This document shows, piece by piece, positions 8,833-17,261 of a DNA stretch of 48,508 nucleotides. The position numbers and the translations under genes were made by a program. A model generated the notes under the pieces. That model was not told the origin of the DNA. It searched no databases and was given only the letters and a program-made list of their open reading frames with translations. Each line of letters starts with the position of its first letter. Positions within the stretch are counted from its first letter, which is position 1. Source of the DNA: Candidatus Alcyoniella australis (GTDB lineage Bacteria > Lernaellota > Lernaellaia > JAVCCG01 > Alcyoniellaceae); contig JAVCCG010000069.1 of the NCBI GenBank assembly GCA_030765605.1, forward strand, positions 1 to 48,508, read 5' to 3'.

Positions 8833-10641
8833 ATGTTAATCCGTAAAATCACGCTGATCTGCCTGCTGCTCGCGGTGCTGTGCCTAGCCGGATGCCACAA
8901 GCACGTGACGCCGGAATACGAGCAGCTCGGACCGCCACCGGCGGACGATGAGCCGCTGCCCGGCCTGCCGCCGGAACTGCTTGACGGATTGCCGACGCCC
9001 ACGCCCGGCGAGGGCCCGGCTCGCGTACTCTCGCTGCCCGGAAAGCCGCCGCAGATCGCCGAGGAATACGACATTCCGGTGCCGATAAACGATCAGGTCA
9101 AACGTTGGATCGACTACTTCATCGGCCCGGGCTCCAAGCAGTTCGAGCTGTGGCTGGCGCGCTCGGCAACCTACCTGCCGCTGATCTGGCAGAACCTGGA
9201 CACCCAGGGCATGCCGCGCGACCTGGCGGCCGTGGTCTACGTCGAGAGCGGCTACGACCCGCTGGCGGTCTCACGCAGCCAGGCCGTGGGCCTCTGGCAG
9301 TTCCTGGAAACCACGGCCGAGATCAACGGCCTGCGCGTTGACCTCTGGATCGACGAGCGGATAGATCCGCGACGCTCGACCGAGGCTGCGGGCAACTACA
9401 TGCGCTACCTCTATGAACAGTTCGGCGACTGGCACCTGGCGATGGCCGCCTACAACGGCGGCGAGGGCACAGTGCGTCGCGGGCTGTCCGCCTCGGGCTG
9501 CGTCGACTTCTGGACCCTGGCGCGCACCAACTACATCTCGGCCCAGACCCGCGACTACGTGCCCAAGATCCTCGCCGCGGCGGTGATCATGCACGACCCG
9601 GCGGGCTACGGCTTCGTCGATGTGCCCTGGCAGGGGCCGTTGGTGTTCGAGACGGTGAGCGTGCCCGACTCGTTCTCGCTCAAGTTTCTCGCGGCCTGCG
9701 CCGGGACCGACGCCGACACCCTGCTGGCGCTCAACCCGGCACTGCTCACGCCGTTCACCCCGCCGAACTATCCGGGCTACTCCATGCGCGTGCCCGCAGG
9801 CACGGCCGACAATTTCTACTTGCGCTTCCGCGCGGTGCCCGACCGTAAGAAACTAACCTACCGCATGCTGCGCGTGCGGCAGGACGAAACTCTGCAATCG
9901 ATCGCCGGCCACTACCAGACACACATCGAGGCCTTAAGCTCGGTCAACGGTCTGCGGCCAGGCGACGAAGTTCAGCCCGGCGACTTGCTGATCGTGCCGA
10001 TCCCCTACGACGCGGCGCGGCGCGAGAAGTTCAGCGACCGGCTGGGGCACGGCGGCCCGGCGCACATCGTGACCCACGTGGTGCGCAAAGGCGACACGCT
10101 GTTCTCGATCACCAAGCGTTACAACGTCTCGATCTCCGAGCTGTGCTCGGCCAATCGCATCACGCCCGAGACCCCGCTGAGCCCGGGGCAGACCTTGATC
10201 GTGGTGCGTAGCGGCTCTTCGCCGCAGACCAGCATCCGACCCGGCGACGGCGCGGCGCGGGCGTTCAATCTGCGGCAGTCGAACAACGTAATCGAGCACC
10301 GCATCGAGCCCGGCCAGACATTCACGGCCATCGCGCGGATCTACAACACTTCGGTCGAGGCGCTGTGCGAGGCCAACGACATGCGCCCCCACGATCCGCT
10401 CTACGCCGGGCAGACGATCAAGGTCCGCGTACCGCCGGGTTATCAGGCGCACCAGGCGCCGCAGCCTGCGTCGGAGGGCGACTCCAAGCTGGTGCGCGTT
10501 GAGGTCCAGACCGGCGACACGCTGTACTCGCTGGCGAGTTACTTCGATGTCACCGTGGGCGAGATCATGTTGTGGAACAACCTCAAACCCGGCGAGCAGA
10601 TCAAGATTGGACAGATCCTCAGCATCATCGTCGGGCCCTGA
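8833..10641 (+). CDS. mltD: Membrane-bound lytic murein transglycosylase D with four LysM domains
   Basis: 602 residues from ATG 8833. Signal MLIRKITLICLLLAVLCLAG with lipid-attachment Cys21. The SLT domain follows: catalytic Glu138 in 'VVYVESGYDPLAVS', then 'AVGLWQFLETTAE' and 'AMAAYNGGEGTVRRG', all diagnostic of family 1 transglycosylases. Four LysM modules bind peptidoglycan at about 352-389, 413-458, 486-531 and 554-600 (for example 'VVRKGDTLFSITKRYNVS'). E. coli MltD has fewer LysM copies. Role: cleaves glycan strands to 1,6-anhydro-muropeptides during wall turnover. An upstream in-frame ATG at 8776 precedes the promoter and is rejected as start. The membrane protein at 10670 begins 28 bases downstream and is probably co-transcribed. 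Confidence 0.93.
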   Translation: MLIRKITLICLLLAVLCLAGCHKHVTPEYEQLGPPPADDEPLPGLPPELLDGLPTPTPGEGPARVLSLPGKPPQIAEEYDIPVPINDQVKRWIDYFIGPGSKQFELWLARSATYLPLIWQNLDTQGMPRDLAAVVYVESGYDPLAVSRSQAVGLWQFLETTAEINGLRVDLWIDERIDPRRSTEAAGNYMRYLYEQFGDWHLAMAAYNGGEGTVRRGLSASGCVDFWTLARTNYISAQTRDYVPKILAAAVIMHDPAGYGFVDVPWQGPLVFETVSVPDSFSLKFLAACAGTDADTLLALNPALLTPFTPPNYPGYSMRVPAGTADNFYLRFRAVPDRKKLTYRMLRVRQDETLQSIAGHYQTHIEALSSVNGLRPGDEVQPGDLLIVPIPYDAARREKFSDRLGHGGPAHIVTHVVRKGDTLFSITKRYNVSISELCSANRITPETPLSPGQTLIVVRSGSSPQTSIRPGDGAARAFNLRQSNNVIEHRIEPGQTFTAIARIYNTSVEALCEANDMRPHDPLYAGQTIKVRVPPGYQAHQAPQPASEGDSKLVRVEVQTGDTLYSLASYFDVTVGEIMLWNNLKPGEQIKIGQILSIIVGP

Positions 10642-10669
10642 ACCCCGCAACGCGCTGCGATCCACAGGC

Positions 10670-12157
10670 GTGGGCGCCGCGCTGCTATTGCTGCACGCGC
10701 CGCTTTGCTATTTGGCGTTCTGGCTGGTCTACAAACCGCTGCTGGCCCTGGCGCTGGTCGTGCTGTGCATCGCGGCCTGGATTGCTCCACGGCTGAGCCG
10801 CCGCGTGCCACGACTCTTCAAAGTCTGGCTGGCGATCTATTACCTGGGAGTAGTTGTGGGGTTGGTGCTCCCCTCGTTCTTCCTGCGGATGATCCACCTC
10901 TGGTGCGTGGCGTTGCCCGCCCTGCTGGCGCTGGCCGCACTGATCTGCGCACGCCGCCGGATCCCCGGACTGCTGGTCGGCCTGTGCGTGTTGGGTCTGG
11001 CGCTGTGGCTGGCCGCGCCCATGCGCCTCGAGCACTTGATCGTCATCGCGGTCCTGGGCTCTGCGGGCTTGGCCCTGGGCCTGGTCCACGCGTTCTCCGC
11101 GCTGCCGCGGCGCTCCATCGCCTTTGCGGTCTACGGCGCGCTCAGCGCACTGATGCTGATGTCGTTTCTCTCCAGCGTGCCTACCTGGCGCACCGACGAG
11201 GTGCTGGCCCAACCCGGCGTGCGGCCGCTGTATCTGGCCGCGGACCGCGATTCCCCGCTCTATGAACTGATCGGCCGCGGCAGCGAGCCGCGCTTCGCCT
11301 TGATCGCCCCGGACCTGCAACACGCCTTGATCGGCGTGCGCGGCGAACGTCCGGGGATCGTGGTCCGTGATCGCAACGACGCCGCGCGCTCATGGCGGCT
11401 GGAGTTCGAGGGCGACGTGTCGGACAACGCGGTCTGGGACATTGAGGCCGGGTTGCTGATCGCCGCGGACTACGGAGCGAACCGCCTGCGCAGCTTTGAC
11501 CTGCACGACCTGCGCACCGAGCGTGTGGACGTGCCCTCCCCGGCCAAGCTGCCCGGGCTGTGGCGCATCAGCGAGGACGGCGCGACCCTGCTGCTGCTGC
11601 ACGACGCGACATCCGAGGTCTACTCGATCGACCCGCTGACCCTCGCGGTGCGCGGCGCGGTGAGCGTGGGCTGGAACGCGGCGCTGGTGCTCGACCAGGC
11701 GCGCGGCAAGGCCTGGCAGATGAGCAACACCGGCGTGCTGACCCAGCTGGACCTTGCCGACCTGACCCCCGGACGGCAGACGCGGATCAAGGGCTTCACC
11801 TACTTCAACCTGGCCCTGGACCCGCGTGAGCCCGCGCTGTACGTGGCCTCGATGAGCACCGGCGAGCTGGTGGTGTTTGACCCGCAGACCCTCGAGGTCA
11901 AGCGCCGCGCAATACTCGACCGCGGCATCCGCCAGTTGGCGCTGCTGCCCGGCGGCGAGCTGGCCGTGGCCGACTTCCTCCACGGCGAGCTGCTGATTGT
12001 CGACAGCGCGACCCTGAGGGTACGCTCGCGGATCCAGACCGGCCCGCGTCCGCGCTGGCCCGCGCTGGCGCCGGATGGCCGCAGCCTGACATTCGCCTCG
12101 GCCCTGGGCGCGTTCGAGATCGATCTCGATGCCCTGGAACCGAGCACGGAAAAGTGA
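10670..12157 (+). CDS. Membrane protein with C-terminal beta-propeller-like domain (paralogue of 34453-36213)
   Basis: 495 residues from GTG 10670; the frame is open back to 10499 but that part overlaps mltD and reads as low-complexity Arg/Ser, so it is not coding. Residues 1-170 are about six hydrophobic segments ('GAALLLLHAPLCYLAFWLVY', 'ALALVVLCIAAWI', 'VWLAIYYLGVVVGLVLPSF' and so on). The rest is a repeat-rich soluble part with YncE/NHL-like strands: 'LYVASMSTGELVVFDPQTLE', 'GELAVADFLHGELLIVDSAT', 'DGRSLTFASALGAFEIDLDA'. The same architecture and a similar C-terminus occur in the 34453-36213 gene. No named family recognised. Probably extracytoplasmic propeller tethered to a membrane domain. 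Sits between mltD and the alpha-oxoamine synthase gene. Confidence 0.78.
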   Translation: MGAALLLLHAPLCYLAFWLVYKPLLALALVVLCIAAWIAPRLSRRVPRLFKVWLAIYYLGVVVGLVLPSFFLRMIHLWCVALPALLALAALICARRRIPGLLVGLCVLGLALWLAAPMRLEHLIVIAVLGSAGLALGLVHAFSALPRRSIAFAVYGALSALMLMSFLSSVPTWRTDEVLAQPGVRPLYLAADRDSPLYELIGRGSEPRFALIAPDLQHALIGVRGERPGIVVRDRNDAARSWRLEFEGDVSDNAVWDIEAGLLIAADYGANRLRSFDLHDLRTERVDVPSPAKLPGLWRISEDGATLLLLHDATSEVYSIDPLTLAVRGAVSVGWNAALVLDQARGKAWQMSNTGVLTQLDLADLTPGRQTRIKGFTYFNLALDPREPALYVASMSTGELVVFDPQTLEVKRRAILDRGIRQLALLPGGELAVADFLHGELLIVDSATLRVRSRIQTGPRPRWPALAPDGRSLTFASALGAFEIDLDALEPSTEK

Positions 12158-12196
12158 CAACCTATTCGCCGTCTACCTGATTCGGAGGAGAACGCG

Positions 12197-13378
12197 ATGA
12201 GTAAGCCGCTGGACTTCGTCACCAATGAGCTGAACGAGGCGCGAGCCAAGAACCTGTTTCGTCCGCTGAAGATCGTCTCGGGCATGCAGGGCGCGCGCAC
12301 GGTGATCGACGGCCGCGAGGTGATCAACCTCTCGAGCAACAACTACCTGGGCCTGACCAAGCATCCCAAGGTGATCGAGGCTGCGCTTAAGGCCGTGCGC
12401 GAAATCGGCGCGGGCGCGGGCGCGGTACGCACGATCATCGGCACCCTGGAGCTGCACGACCGGCTGGAAAAAAAGATCGCGCAGTGGAAGAACGTCGAGG
12501 CCGCGCTGGTCTTCCAGTCCGGGTTCTGCGCCAACCAGGGCACCATCGTCGCGCTGGTCGGCCGCGACGATCTGATCTACTCCGATCAGCTCAGCCACGC
12601 CTCGATCATCGACGGCTGCCGTCTGTCGCGGGCCAAGATCGAGGTCTACGAGCACTCCAACGTCGACTCGCTACGCGAGCTGTGTCAGCGCCACCACGAC
12701 CGCGACTGTAAAAAGCTGCTGGTCACCGACTCTGTATTCTCGATGGACGGCGACATCGCGCCGCTGCCCGCCATCGCGGAAATCGCCGCGGAGTACGGGC
12801 TGATCACCTTTGTGGACGACGCCCACGCCTCGGGCGTGTTGGGCGAGGCCGGCCGCGGATCGGTGGATCACTTCGGCCTGCACGGCAAAATCGACATGGT
12901 GATGGGCACGCTGTCCAAGGCGATCGGCGTGATGGGCGGCTATATCGTGGGCTCGCGCGACCTGATCGACTATTTGATTATGCGCTCGCGGCCGATGCTG
13001 TTCTCTACGGCCACGCCGCCCGCGGTCCCCGCGGCGACCATCGCGGCGATCGAAGTAATGGAGACCGAGCCGCAGCACCAGCAGCGGCTGTGGAGCAACG
13101 TCGAGTTCTTCCGCGGCGAGCTGCGCACCCTGGGCTTTGACTGCGGCAATCCCGAGACGCCGATCACGCCGGTGATCGTCGGCGACGAGTCGCTGGCCAA
13201 CACCTTCTCCGACGAGCTGTACGCTCAGGGAGTATTCGCCCAGGGGATCATCTTCCCCACAGTACCGCGCGGCACCGGCCGTGTGCGCACGATCATGACC
13301 TCGATGCACTCGCGCGAAGATCTGGAACAGGCGCTCGAGACCTTTGCCAAGGTCGGCAAGCAACTGTCGATCATCTAG
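12197..13378 (+). CDS. kbl: Alpha-oxoamine synthase (glycine C-acetyltransferase / BioF-like)
   Basis: 393 residues, typical length. PLP-dependent enzymes of this family condense an amino acid with an acyl-CoA: Kbl makes 2-amino-3-ketobutyrate from glycine and acetyl-CoA, BioF makes 8-amino-7-oxononanoate, SPT starts sphingolipids. Visible: 'INLSSNNYLGL' (43-53), 'QLSHASIIDG' with His134, 'TFVDDAHASGVLG' with Asp207/Asp208/His210, and the Schiff-base Lys241 in 'GTLSKAIGVMGGY'; the C-terminus has 'TPITPVIVG' and 'FPTVPRGTGRVRTI'. It resembles the Kbl-annotated broad-specificity group; BioF is the main alternative, so the symbol is provisional. Strong GGAGGAG ribosome-binding site. No tdh is adjacent, which weakens a threonine-degradation role. 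The next genes are two B12 radical SAM enzymes. Confidence 0.85.
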   Translation: MSKPLDFVTNELNEARAKNLFRPLKIVSGMQGARTVIDGREVINLSSNNYLGLTKHPKVIEAALKAVREIGAGAGAVRTIIGTLELHDRLEKKIAQWKNVEAALVFQSGFCANQGTIVALVGRDDLIYSDQLSHASIIDGCRLSRAKIEVYEHSNVDSLRELCQRHHDRDCKKLLVTDSVFSMDGDIAPLPAIAEIAAEYGLITFVDDAHASGVLGEAGRGSVDHFGLHGKIDMVMGTLSKAIGVMGGYIVGSRDLIDYLIMRSRPMLFSTATPPAVPAATIAAIEVMETEPQHQQRLWSNVEFFRGELRTLGFDCGNPETPITPVIVGDESLANTFSDELYAQGVFAQGIIFPTVPRGTGRVRTIMTSMHSREDLEQALETFAKVGKQLSII

Positions 13379-13396
13379 TCGAGGTGATGAGCGCGC

Positions 13397-13426
13397 TGGA
13401 CTGCACTGCGCCCGAGCGGCGACAAT
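13397..13426 (+). promoter_or_regulatory. Candidate promoter of the radical SAM pair
   Basis: TGGACT (13397-13402), an 18-base spacer and GACAAT (13421-13426), then eight bases to the GTG start at 13435 with no ribosome-binding site. Weak -35 box; read-through from the upstream gene is equally possible. Confidence 0.3.
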
Positions 13427-13434
13427 AGGCGATC

Positions 13435-14862
13435 GTGCGCGCAGTACTGATCAACCCGCCGTTCGACTACTTCCCCACCGGCTCGGGGCGCTGGATAAGT
13501 TACGCCCGGCCGCCGCTGGGGATCGCCTACCTCGCCGCGGCGCTACGGCGCGATCTGCCCGGCGTCGAGGTGACGCTGATGGACGAGATCGTCCATCGCC
13601 ACGAGCCGGACGAGCTGCTGCGAATCGTGGCCGGACTGCGGCCGGACCTGGTCGGCGTTTCGACGGTTACGCCGACGGTCGACACCGCGCTACGCATCGC
13701 CCAGGGGCTGCGGCCGCTGCTGCCCGATGCGCTGCTCGTGGCCGGCGGACCGCACTCCACCGTGCGCCCCGGCGACCTGCTGCAAAGCTTTGACGCGGCG
13801 GTGGTCGGCGAGGGCGAGCAAACGATCGTCGAACTGGCGCGGCGGCATCTGGCGGGCGAGGCGCTGGAGGGCACTCCGGGCGCGGCCCTGTTGCGCGAGG
13901 GCGAGACGATCTGCGAACCCGGTGGCTTTATCGAGCCGATGGACTCGATCCCGTTCCCGGCCCGCGACCTGCTGCCCCAACAGCGCTACTTCCACTCCTA
14001 CCCCTACCGCGTGCCGCGCGGGATTTTCACCACCCAGTTCACCAGCCGCGGCTGTCCGTTCAACTGCGCGTTCTGCGGCTCGCACACGCTGTGGGGCAAG
14101 CTGCGCACCTTTAGCCTCGATTACGTCAAGGCCGAGATCGACCACGTGGTGCAGGAACACGGCGCAAGCCTGGTGTTTTTCGACGACGACCACTTCACCG
14201 CCGACGCGCAACGCGCGCTGGAGATCTGCGAACACCTCGAGCGCTACGGCAAGCGTCTGCGCTGGATCTGCCACAGCCACCTGACCGCGCTCAAACCGCA
14301 GATGCTCGAGGCGATGCGCCGCGCGGGCTGCGTCGAGATCCAAGTCGGGGTCGAGTCCGGCGACGACGAGATCCTCAAGTCGATGGGCCGACCGTACAAA
14401 TCCAGCCAAGTGCGCGAGGTGTTCGCCGACGCGCGCAAGGCCGGGATCAACCTCTGGGCCACATACATTTTAGGCTTCCCCGGCGAGACGCGGCGCACGA
14501 TCCGCTCGACCCTCGATCTGGCGCTGCAGACCAACCCGGCCTACGCCAGCTTCATCGTGCTGCTGCCCTTCCCCGGCGCGCGGGTTTTCGACCGCATGGT
14601 GTCCCAGGGCTACCTGCTGCACCAAGATTGGAAGCGCTACTCGTGGCACTTCAGCCCGGTGTTCAGCCTGCCCGATCTCAGCGCCGACGATCTGGTAACC
14701 GAGCGCGCGCGCTGCATGCGCAAGTTCTATTTGCGGCCGCGCAAACTGGCGCAGATCGCCTGGCACGTGCTGCACGCCGGACGGATGCGCGAGATGCTGC
14801 GTAACTTCCTAGCCTGGGCCAGCCTGGCGCTGCGCTCCAAGCGGCTGATGAGCGGGCGATGA
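13435..14862 (+). CDS. B12-binding-domain radical SAM protein (first of a pair)
   Basis: 475 residues, GTG start. Residues 1-145 form a Rossmann-like cobalamin-binding domain ('VLINPPFDYF', 'PPLGIAYLAAALR', 'LVGVSTVTPTVDTAL', 'LLVAGGPHSTVRP', 'VVGEGEQTIVEL'); no classical DxHxxG motif is seen, as usual in this group. The [4Fe-4S] motif is Cys207-x3-Cys211-x2-Cys214 in 'SRGCPFNCAFCGS', followed by 'VFFDDDHFTAD', 'IQVGVESGDDEIL' and 'YILGFPGET'. Members methylate or rearrange unactivated carbons in lipids, cofactors and natural products. The C-terminal 60 residues are basic and amphipathic, suggesting membrane contact. Its ATGA overlap with the next gene shows strict coupling. Substrate unknown. 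Confidence 0.88.
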   Translation: MRAVLINPPFDYFPTGSGRWISYARPPLGIAYLAAALRRDLPGVEVTLMDEIVHRHEPDELLRIVAGLRPDLVGVSTVTPTVDTALRIAQGLRPLLPDALLVAGGPHSTVRPGDLLQSFDAAVVGEGEQTIVELARRHLAGEALEGTPGAALLREGETICEPGGFIEPMDSIPFPARDLLPQQRYFHSYPYRVPRGIFTTQFTSRGCPFNCAFCGSHTLWGKLRTFSLDYVKAEIDHVVQEHGASLVFFDDDHFTADAQRALEICEHLERYGKRLRWICHSHLTALKPQMLEAMRRAGCVEIQVGVESGDDEILKSMGRPYKSSQVREVFADARKAGINLWATYILGFPGETRRTIRSTLDLALQTNPAYASFIVLLPFPGARVFDRMVSQGYLLHQDWKRYSWHFSPVFSLPDLSADDLVTERARCMRKFYLRPRKLAQIAWHVLHAGRMREMLRNFLAWASLALRSKRLMSGR

Positions 14863-16253
14863 TTCTACTGGTGGTGCCACGGATGTTCAGCCTGACGCGC
14901 ACGCCGCCGTTGGGTCTGGGTTACATCGCCGGTGCGCTAAGCGCCGTTGGTCGCGAGGTGCGGCTGCTCGATTTAAACTTCTCCGAGGACCAGCGCGTCC
15001 TGGCCGCGACTTTGGCCGACCCGGCGCTGGAGTGGGTCGGGCTGAACAACAACGTTCAGAACCAGTCCGGCGCGCACAGCGCCGCGCAAATGATCCGCGA
15101 GCTGCGGCCCGACGCGCCGATCGTGCTCGGCGGCTCCTGGCCCACGCTATTTGCAGAGCGCGCGCTGGAGCAGACCGGAGCGTTCGCCGCGGTGCTCGGC
15201 GAGTCCGAGGAGACGGTGGTCGAGCTCGCGCAGGCCCTGGCCGATGGCGGCGACTTGGAGCAGGTGGACGGCATCGTCTATCGCAGTGCCCAGGGCGAGC
15301 CGCGCCGCACCGCGCCGCGCGCCGCGCCCGACCTGGCCAAGCTGCCCTGGCCGCGCTGGGATCTGATTCCGCCCAAGCGCTACTCGGCGATCCCCTGGCA
15401 GGCGATCCGCCGCGGCAAAGTGGTGACCACCTTAATCACCGGACGCGGCTGCCCCTACAACTGCACCTACTGCGCGGCCTCGGTGGTCACCGGCAAACGC
15501 TGGCGGCCGCGACCGATGCCCGACGTGCTCGACGAGCTGCAGATGCTGATCGACAAACACGGCGTGGACGAGCTGCACATTCTCGACGACAACTTCATCG
15601 GCAGCCGCGACCACGCGCAGGCATTCTGCGAGGGCCTGATCGAGCGCAAGATGCAACTGCACTGGAAGACGCCCAACGGCGTGCGCGCCGACGCCATCGA
15701 CGCCGAGCTGCTGGCGCTGATGCGCCGCTCGGGCTGCTACATGCTGGGCTTCGGCATCGAGTCCGGCGACCCGGCGGTGCTGCGGCGCAACAAGAAGCCG
15801 CTTGATCTCGATGCCGCGCGACGCGCCGTCGAGCTCACGCGCGAGGCGGGGATCCTGACCTTCGGCTACTTCATCCTCGGCCTGCCCGGCGACAACGAGC
15901 AAACCATCGAGCGCACGGTGCGCTGGGCCCTGGACGCCCCTTTAGACCTGGCGAACTTCAGCTACTGCATTCCATATCCAGGATGCGAGCTGTTCGAGGG
16001 GCTGGACGAGCAGACCAAGCGCAACGTGATCAGCCGCAGCTACCACTTCGCACCGGTGCAACTCAGCGATGTGCCCCTGCCGCGTTTGCGCACGCTGTTC
16101 CGCCGCGCCTGGTTGCGCTTCTTTTTGCGGTTTGGCCCGCTGACCACAGTGGCGCGTTTCATCCGGCCGGTCACGGCCTACGCCCTACTGCGCATCTCGT
16201 TCTACTACTTCGGCAGCAAGGTTCGGTTGCCGCGCACGGACGACAAAAACTAA
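14859..16253 (+). CDS. B12-binding-domain radical SAM protein (second of a pair)
   Basis: 464 residues, starting inside the stop of the previous gene. B12-like domain at 1-140 ('PPLGLGYIAGALSAVGREV', 'PIVLGGSWPTLFAE', 'VLGESEETVVELA'), then the radical SAM core with Cys198-x3-Cys202-x2-Cys205 in 'GRGCPYNCTYCAA', 'LHILDDNFIGSRD', 'MLGFGIESGDPAVL' and 'GYFILGLPGDNEQT'. The last 70 residues ('WLRFFLRFGPLTTVARFIRP', then 'AYALLRISFYYFG') are hydrophobic/basic, like enzymes acting on membrane lipids. It differs clearly from its neighbour, so the two probably carry out successive steps rather than being a recent duplication. The 3' end overlaps the convergent gene by four bases. Confidence 0.88.
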   Translation: MILLVVPRMFSLTRTPPLGLGYIAGALSAVGREVRLLDLNFSEDQRVLAATLADPALEWVGLNNNVQNQSGAHSAAQMIRELRPDAPIVLGGSWPTLFAERALEQTGAFAAVLGESEETVVELAQALADGGDLEQVDGIVYRSAQGEPRRTAPRAAPDLAKLPWPRWDLIPPKRYSAIPWQAIRRGKVVTTLITGRGCPYNCTYCAASVVTGKRWRPRPMPDVLDELQMLIDKHGVDELHILDDNFIGSRDHAQAFCEGLIERKMQLHWKTPNGVRADAIDAELLALMRRSGCYMLGFGIESGDPAVLRRNKKPLDLDAARRAVELTREAGILTFGYFILGLPGDNEQTIERTVRWALDAPLDLANFSYCIPYPGCELFEGLDEQTKRNVISRSYHFAPVQLSDVPLPRLRTLFRRAWLRFFLRFGPLTTVARFIRPVTAYALLRISFYYFGSKVRLPRTDDKN

Positions 16254-17134
16254 CGAATAGTCCGGTCCTTGAGCGCCTTGGGCCCGCCCACGGGCGCGGC
16301 GAAAAATCCCAGATGATTACCCACGATCCGCTCGCCGCCCTCGCCGCGATGGCCCGAGGGCGAGTTGAGCGCGCGGCAGCCAGTGCCCGCGGCCGAGCAG
16401 ATTACCAGCGTGCTCGAGCCGCCGCCGTCGAGGTTCAGCGCGCTGTAGCAGCCCAGCTCGAGCATCAGCCTCGCCATTTGAGTCAGGCGCAGTCCCACCG
16501 AATAGCCCGGCTGCCTGCCGTCGACCACCACCAGGTATAGCGTGCGCCCCGCGCGATCCAGGCCCACGGCCGTGCGCGGCTGGCGCAGCAGGTCCAGCGG
16601 ATGGGTGCTCTTTCCCTGCCAAACCAGCAGCGGCCTGCCGCTGATCAGTTGTCCTGCGGGCTGCTCGGGCATCGGCGGCTGCAACAGCTCGGCGCGACCG
16701 TCGCGCAGCAGCAGGGCCGGAAACCCGACGTCGGGTGAGTAGCTCACGCCGCGCGAGCGTGCCGCGCCCGCCACGTCGCACGGCTCACCCTCGGACTCGA
16801 TGGGGAACGGCGCAAAGAAGTCGCCGTTGATCGCCAGCTGCAAGTCGTATTGCTCGGCGAAACTGCTGGTGCGCGCCGCGTCGAGTTCCAGCGGTCGCGA
16901 TCCGTTGTCCGGTGTAACCAGCGGCTGGACCCACTGCGCCCGCAGGTCCACACGCACAATAAAGATTTTTAAAAAATCGGGCTGCTCAAGCTCAACGCGC
17001 CACAGATCGACACCGTTAAACAGCGGCTGGAAATCGCGCGGCTCGGGCAGGATCGAGCGGGCCGCGGCCGGGCAGGCCGCAAGGCCGATCAGCAGCAGCA
17101 CAAGCAGGGTCGGGACAGCGTTTCGAATCTGCAT
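16250..17134 (-). CDS. Phosphodiester glycosidase (NAGPA) domain protein, exported
   Basis: 294 residues. N-terminal signal MQIRNAVPTLLVLLLIGLAA ending in Cys21 (LAAC, possible lipobox) followed by PAAAR, so either a lipoprotein or a cleaved secreted protein. The domain at about 95-285 has 'LAINGDFFAPF', 'PRTAVGLDRAGRTLYLVVVD', 'GLRLTQMARLMLELGCYSAL' and the hallmark 'LNLDGGGSST' at 233-242, ending in 'VGNHLGFF'. These match the NAGPA family (mammalian uncovering enzyme; bacterial members in the envelope), which cleaves sugar-phosphodiester bonds. In bacteria the substrate is usually unknown. A good promoter lies directly upstream. Monocistronic, convergent with the radical SAM pair. Confidence 0.85.
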   Translation of the reverse strand: MQIRNAVPTLLVLLLIGLAACPAAARSILPEPRDFQPLFNGVDLWRVELEQPDFLKIFIVRVDLRAQWVQPLVTPDNGSRPLELDAARTSSFAEQYDLQLAINGDFFAPFPIESEGEPCDVAGAARSRGVSYSPDVGFPALLLRDGRAELLQPPMPEQPAGQLISGRPLLVWQGKSTHPLDLLRQPRTAVGLDRAGRTLYLVVVDGRQPGYSVGLRLTQMARLMLELGCYSALNLDGGGSSTLVICSAAGTGCRALNSPSGHRGEGGERIVGNHLGFFAAPVGGPKALKDRTIR

Positions 17135-17142
17135 TGCCGACG

Positions 17143-17171
17143 ATCCAACCCGAGGCTGCCGCGACTGTCAA
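17143..17171 (-). promoter_or_regulatory. Promoter of the NAGPA-domain gene, predicted leaderless
   Basis: Minus strand: a perfect TTGACA (17171-17166), a 17-base spacer and TTGGAT (17148-17143), then eight bases to ATG 17134. The predicted transcript begins one or two bases before the start codon. Confidence 0.5.
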
Positions 17172-17200
17172 CCGTGCGATGAAATGTGCGATGCGGCCGA

Positions 17201-17229
17201 TTGACTGCCCCCAAAGCGGCTGATAACTT
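17201..17229 (+). promoter_or_regulatory. Candidate promoter of the M2/M3-like peptidase operon
   Basis: TTGACT (17201-17206), a 17-base spacer and TAACTT (17224-17229); GATAAC at 17222-17227 is an alternative -10 with a 15-base spacer. A second TTGACT occurs at 17228. The resulting leader of about 25 bases carries a GGAG ribosome-binding site, unlike the leaderless cases. Confidence 0.4.
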
Positions 17230-17261
17230 GACTGCGCCTCGAACGCAATAAATGGAGATAA

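Noticed and set aside
10499-10669. N-terminal extension of the membrane/propeller protein into the mltD gene
   Set aside because: The 57 codons overlap the fourth LysM domain in another frame and encode Arg/Ser/Thr-rich sequence; the hydrophobic domain begins at the GTG at 10670.
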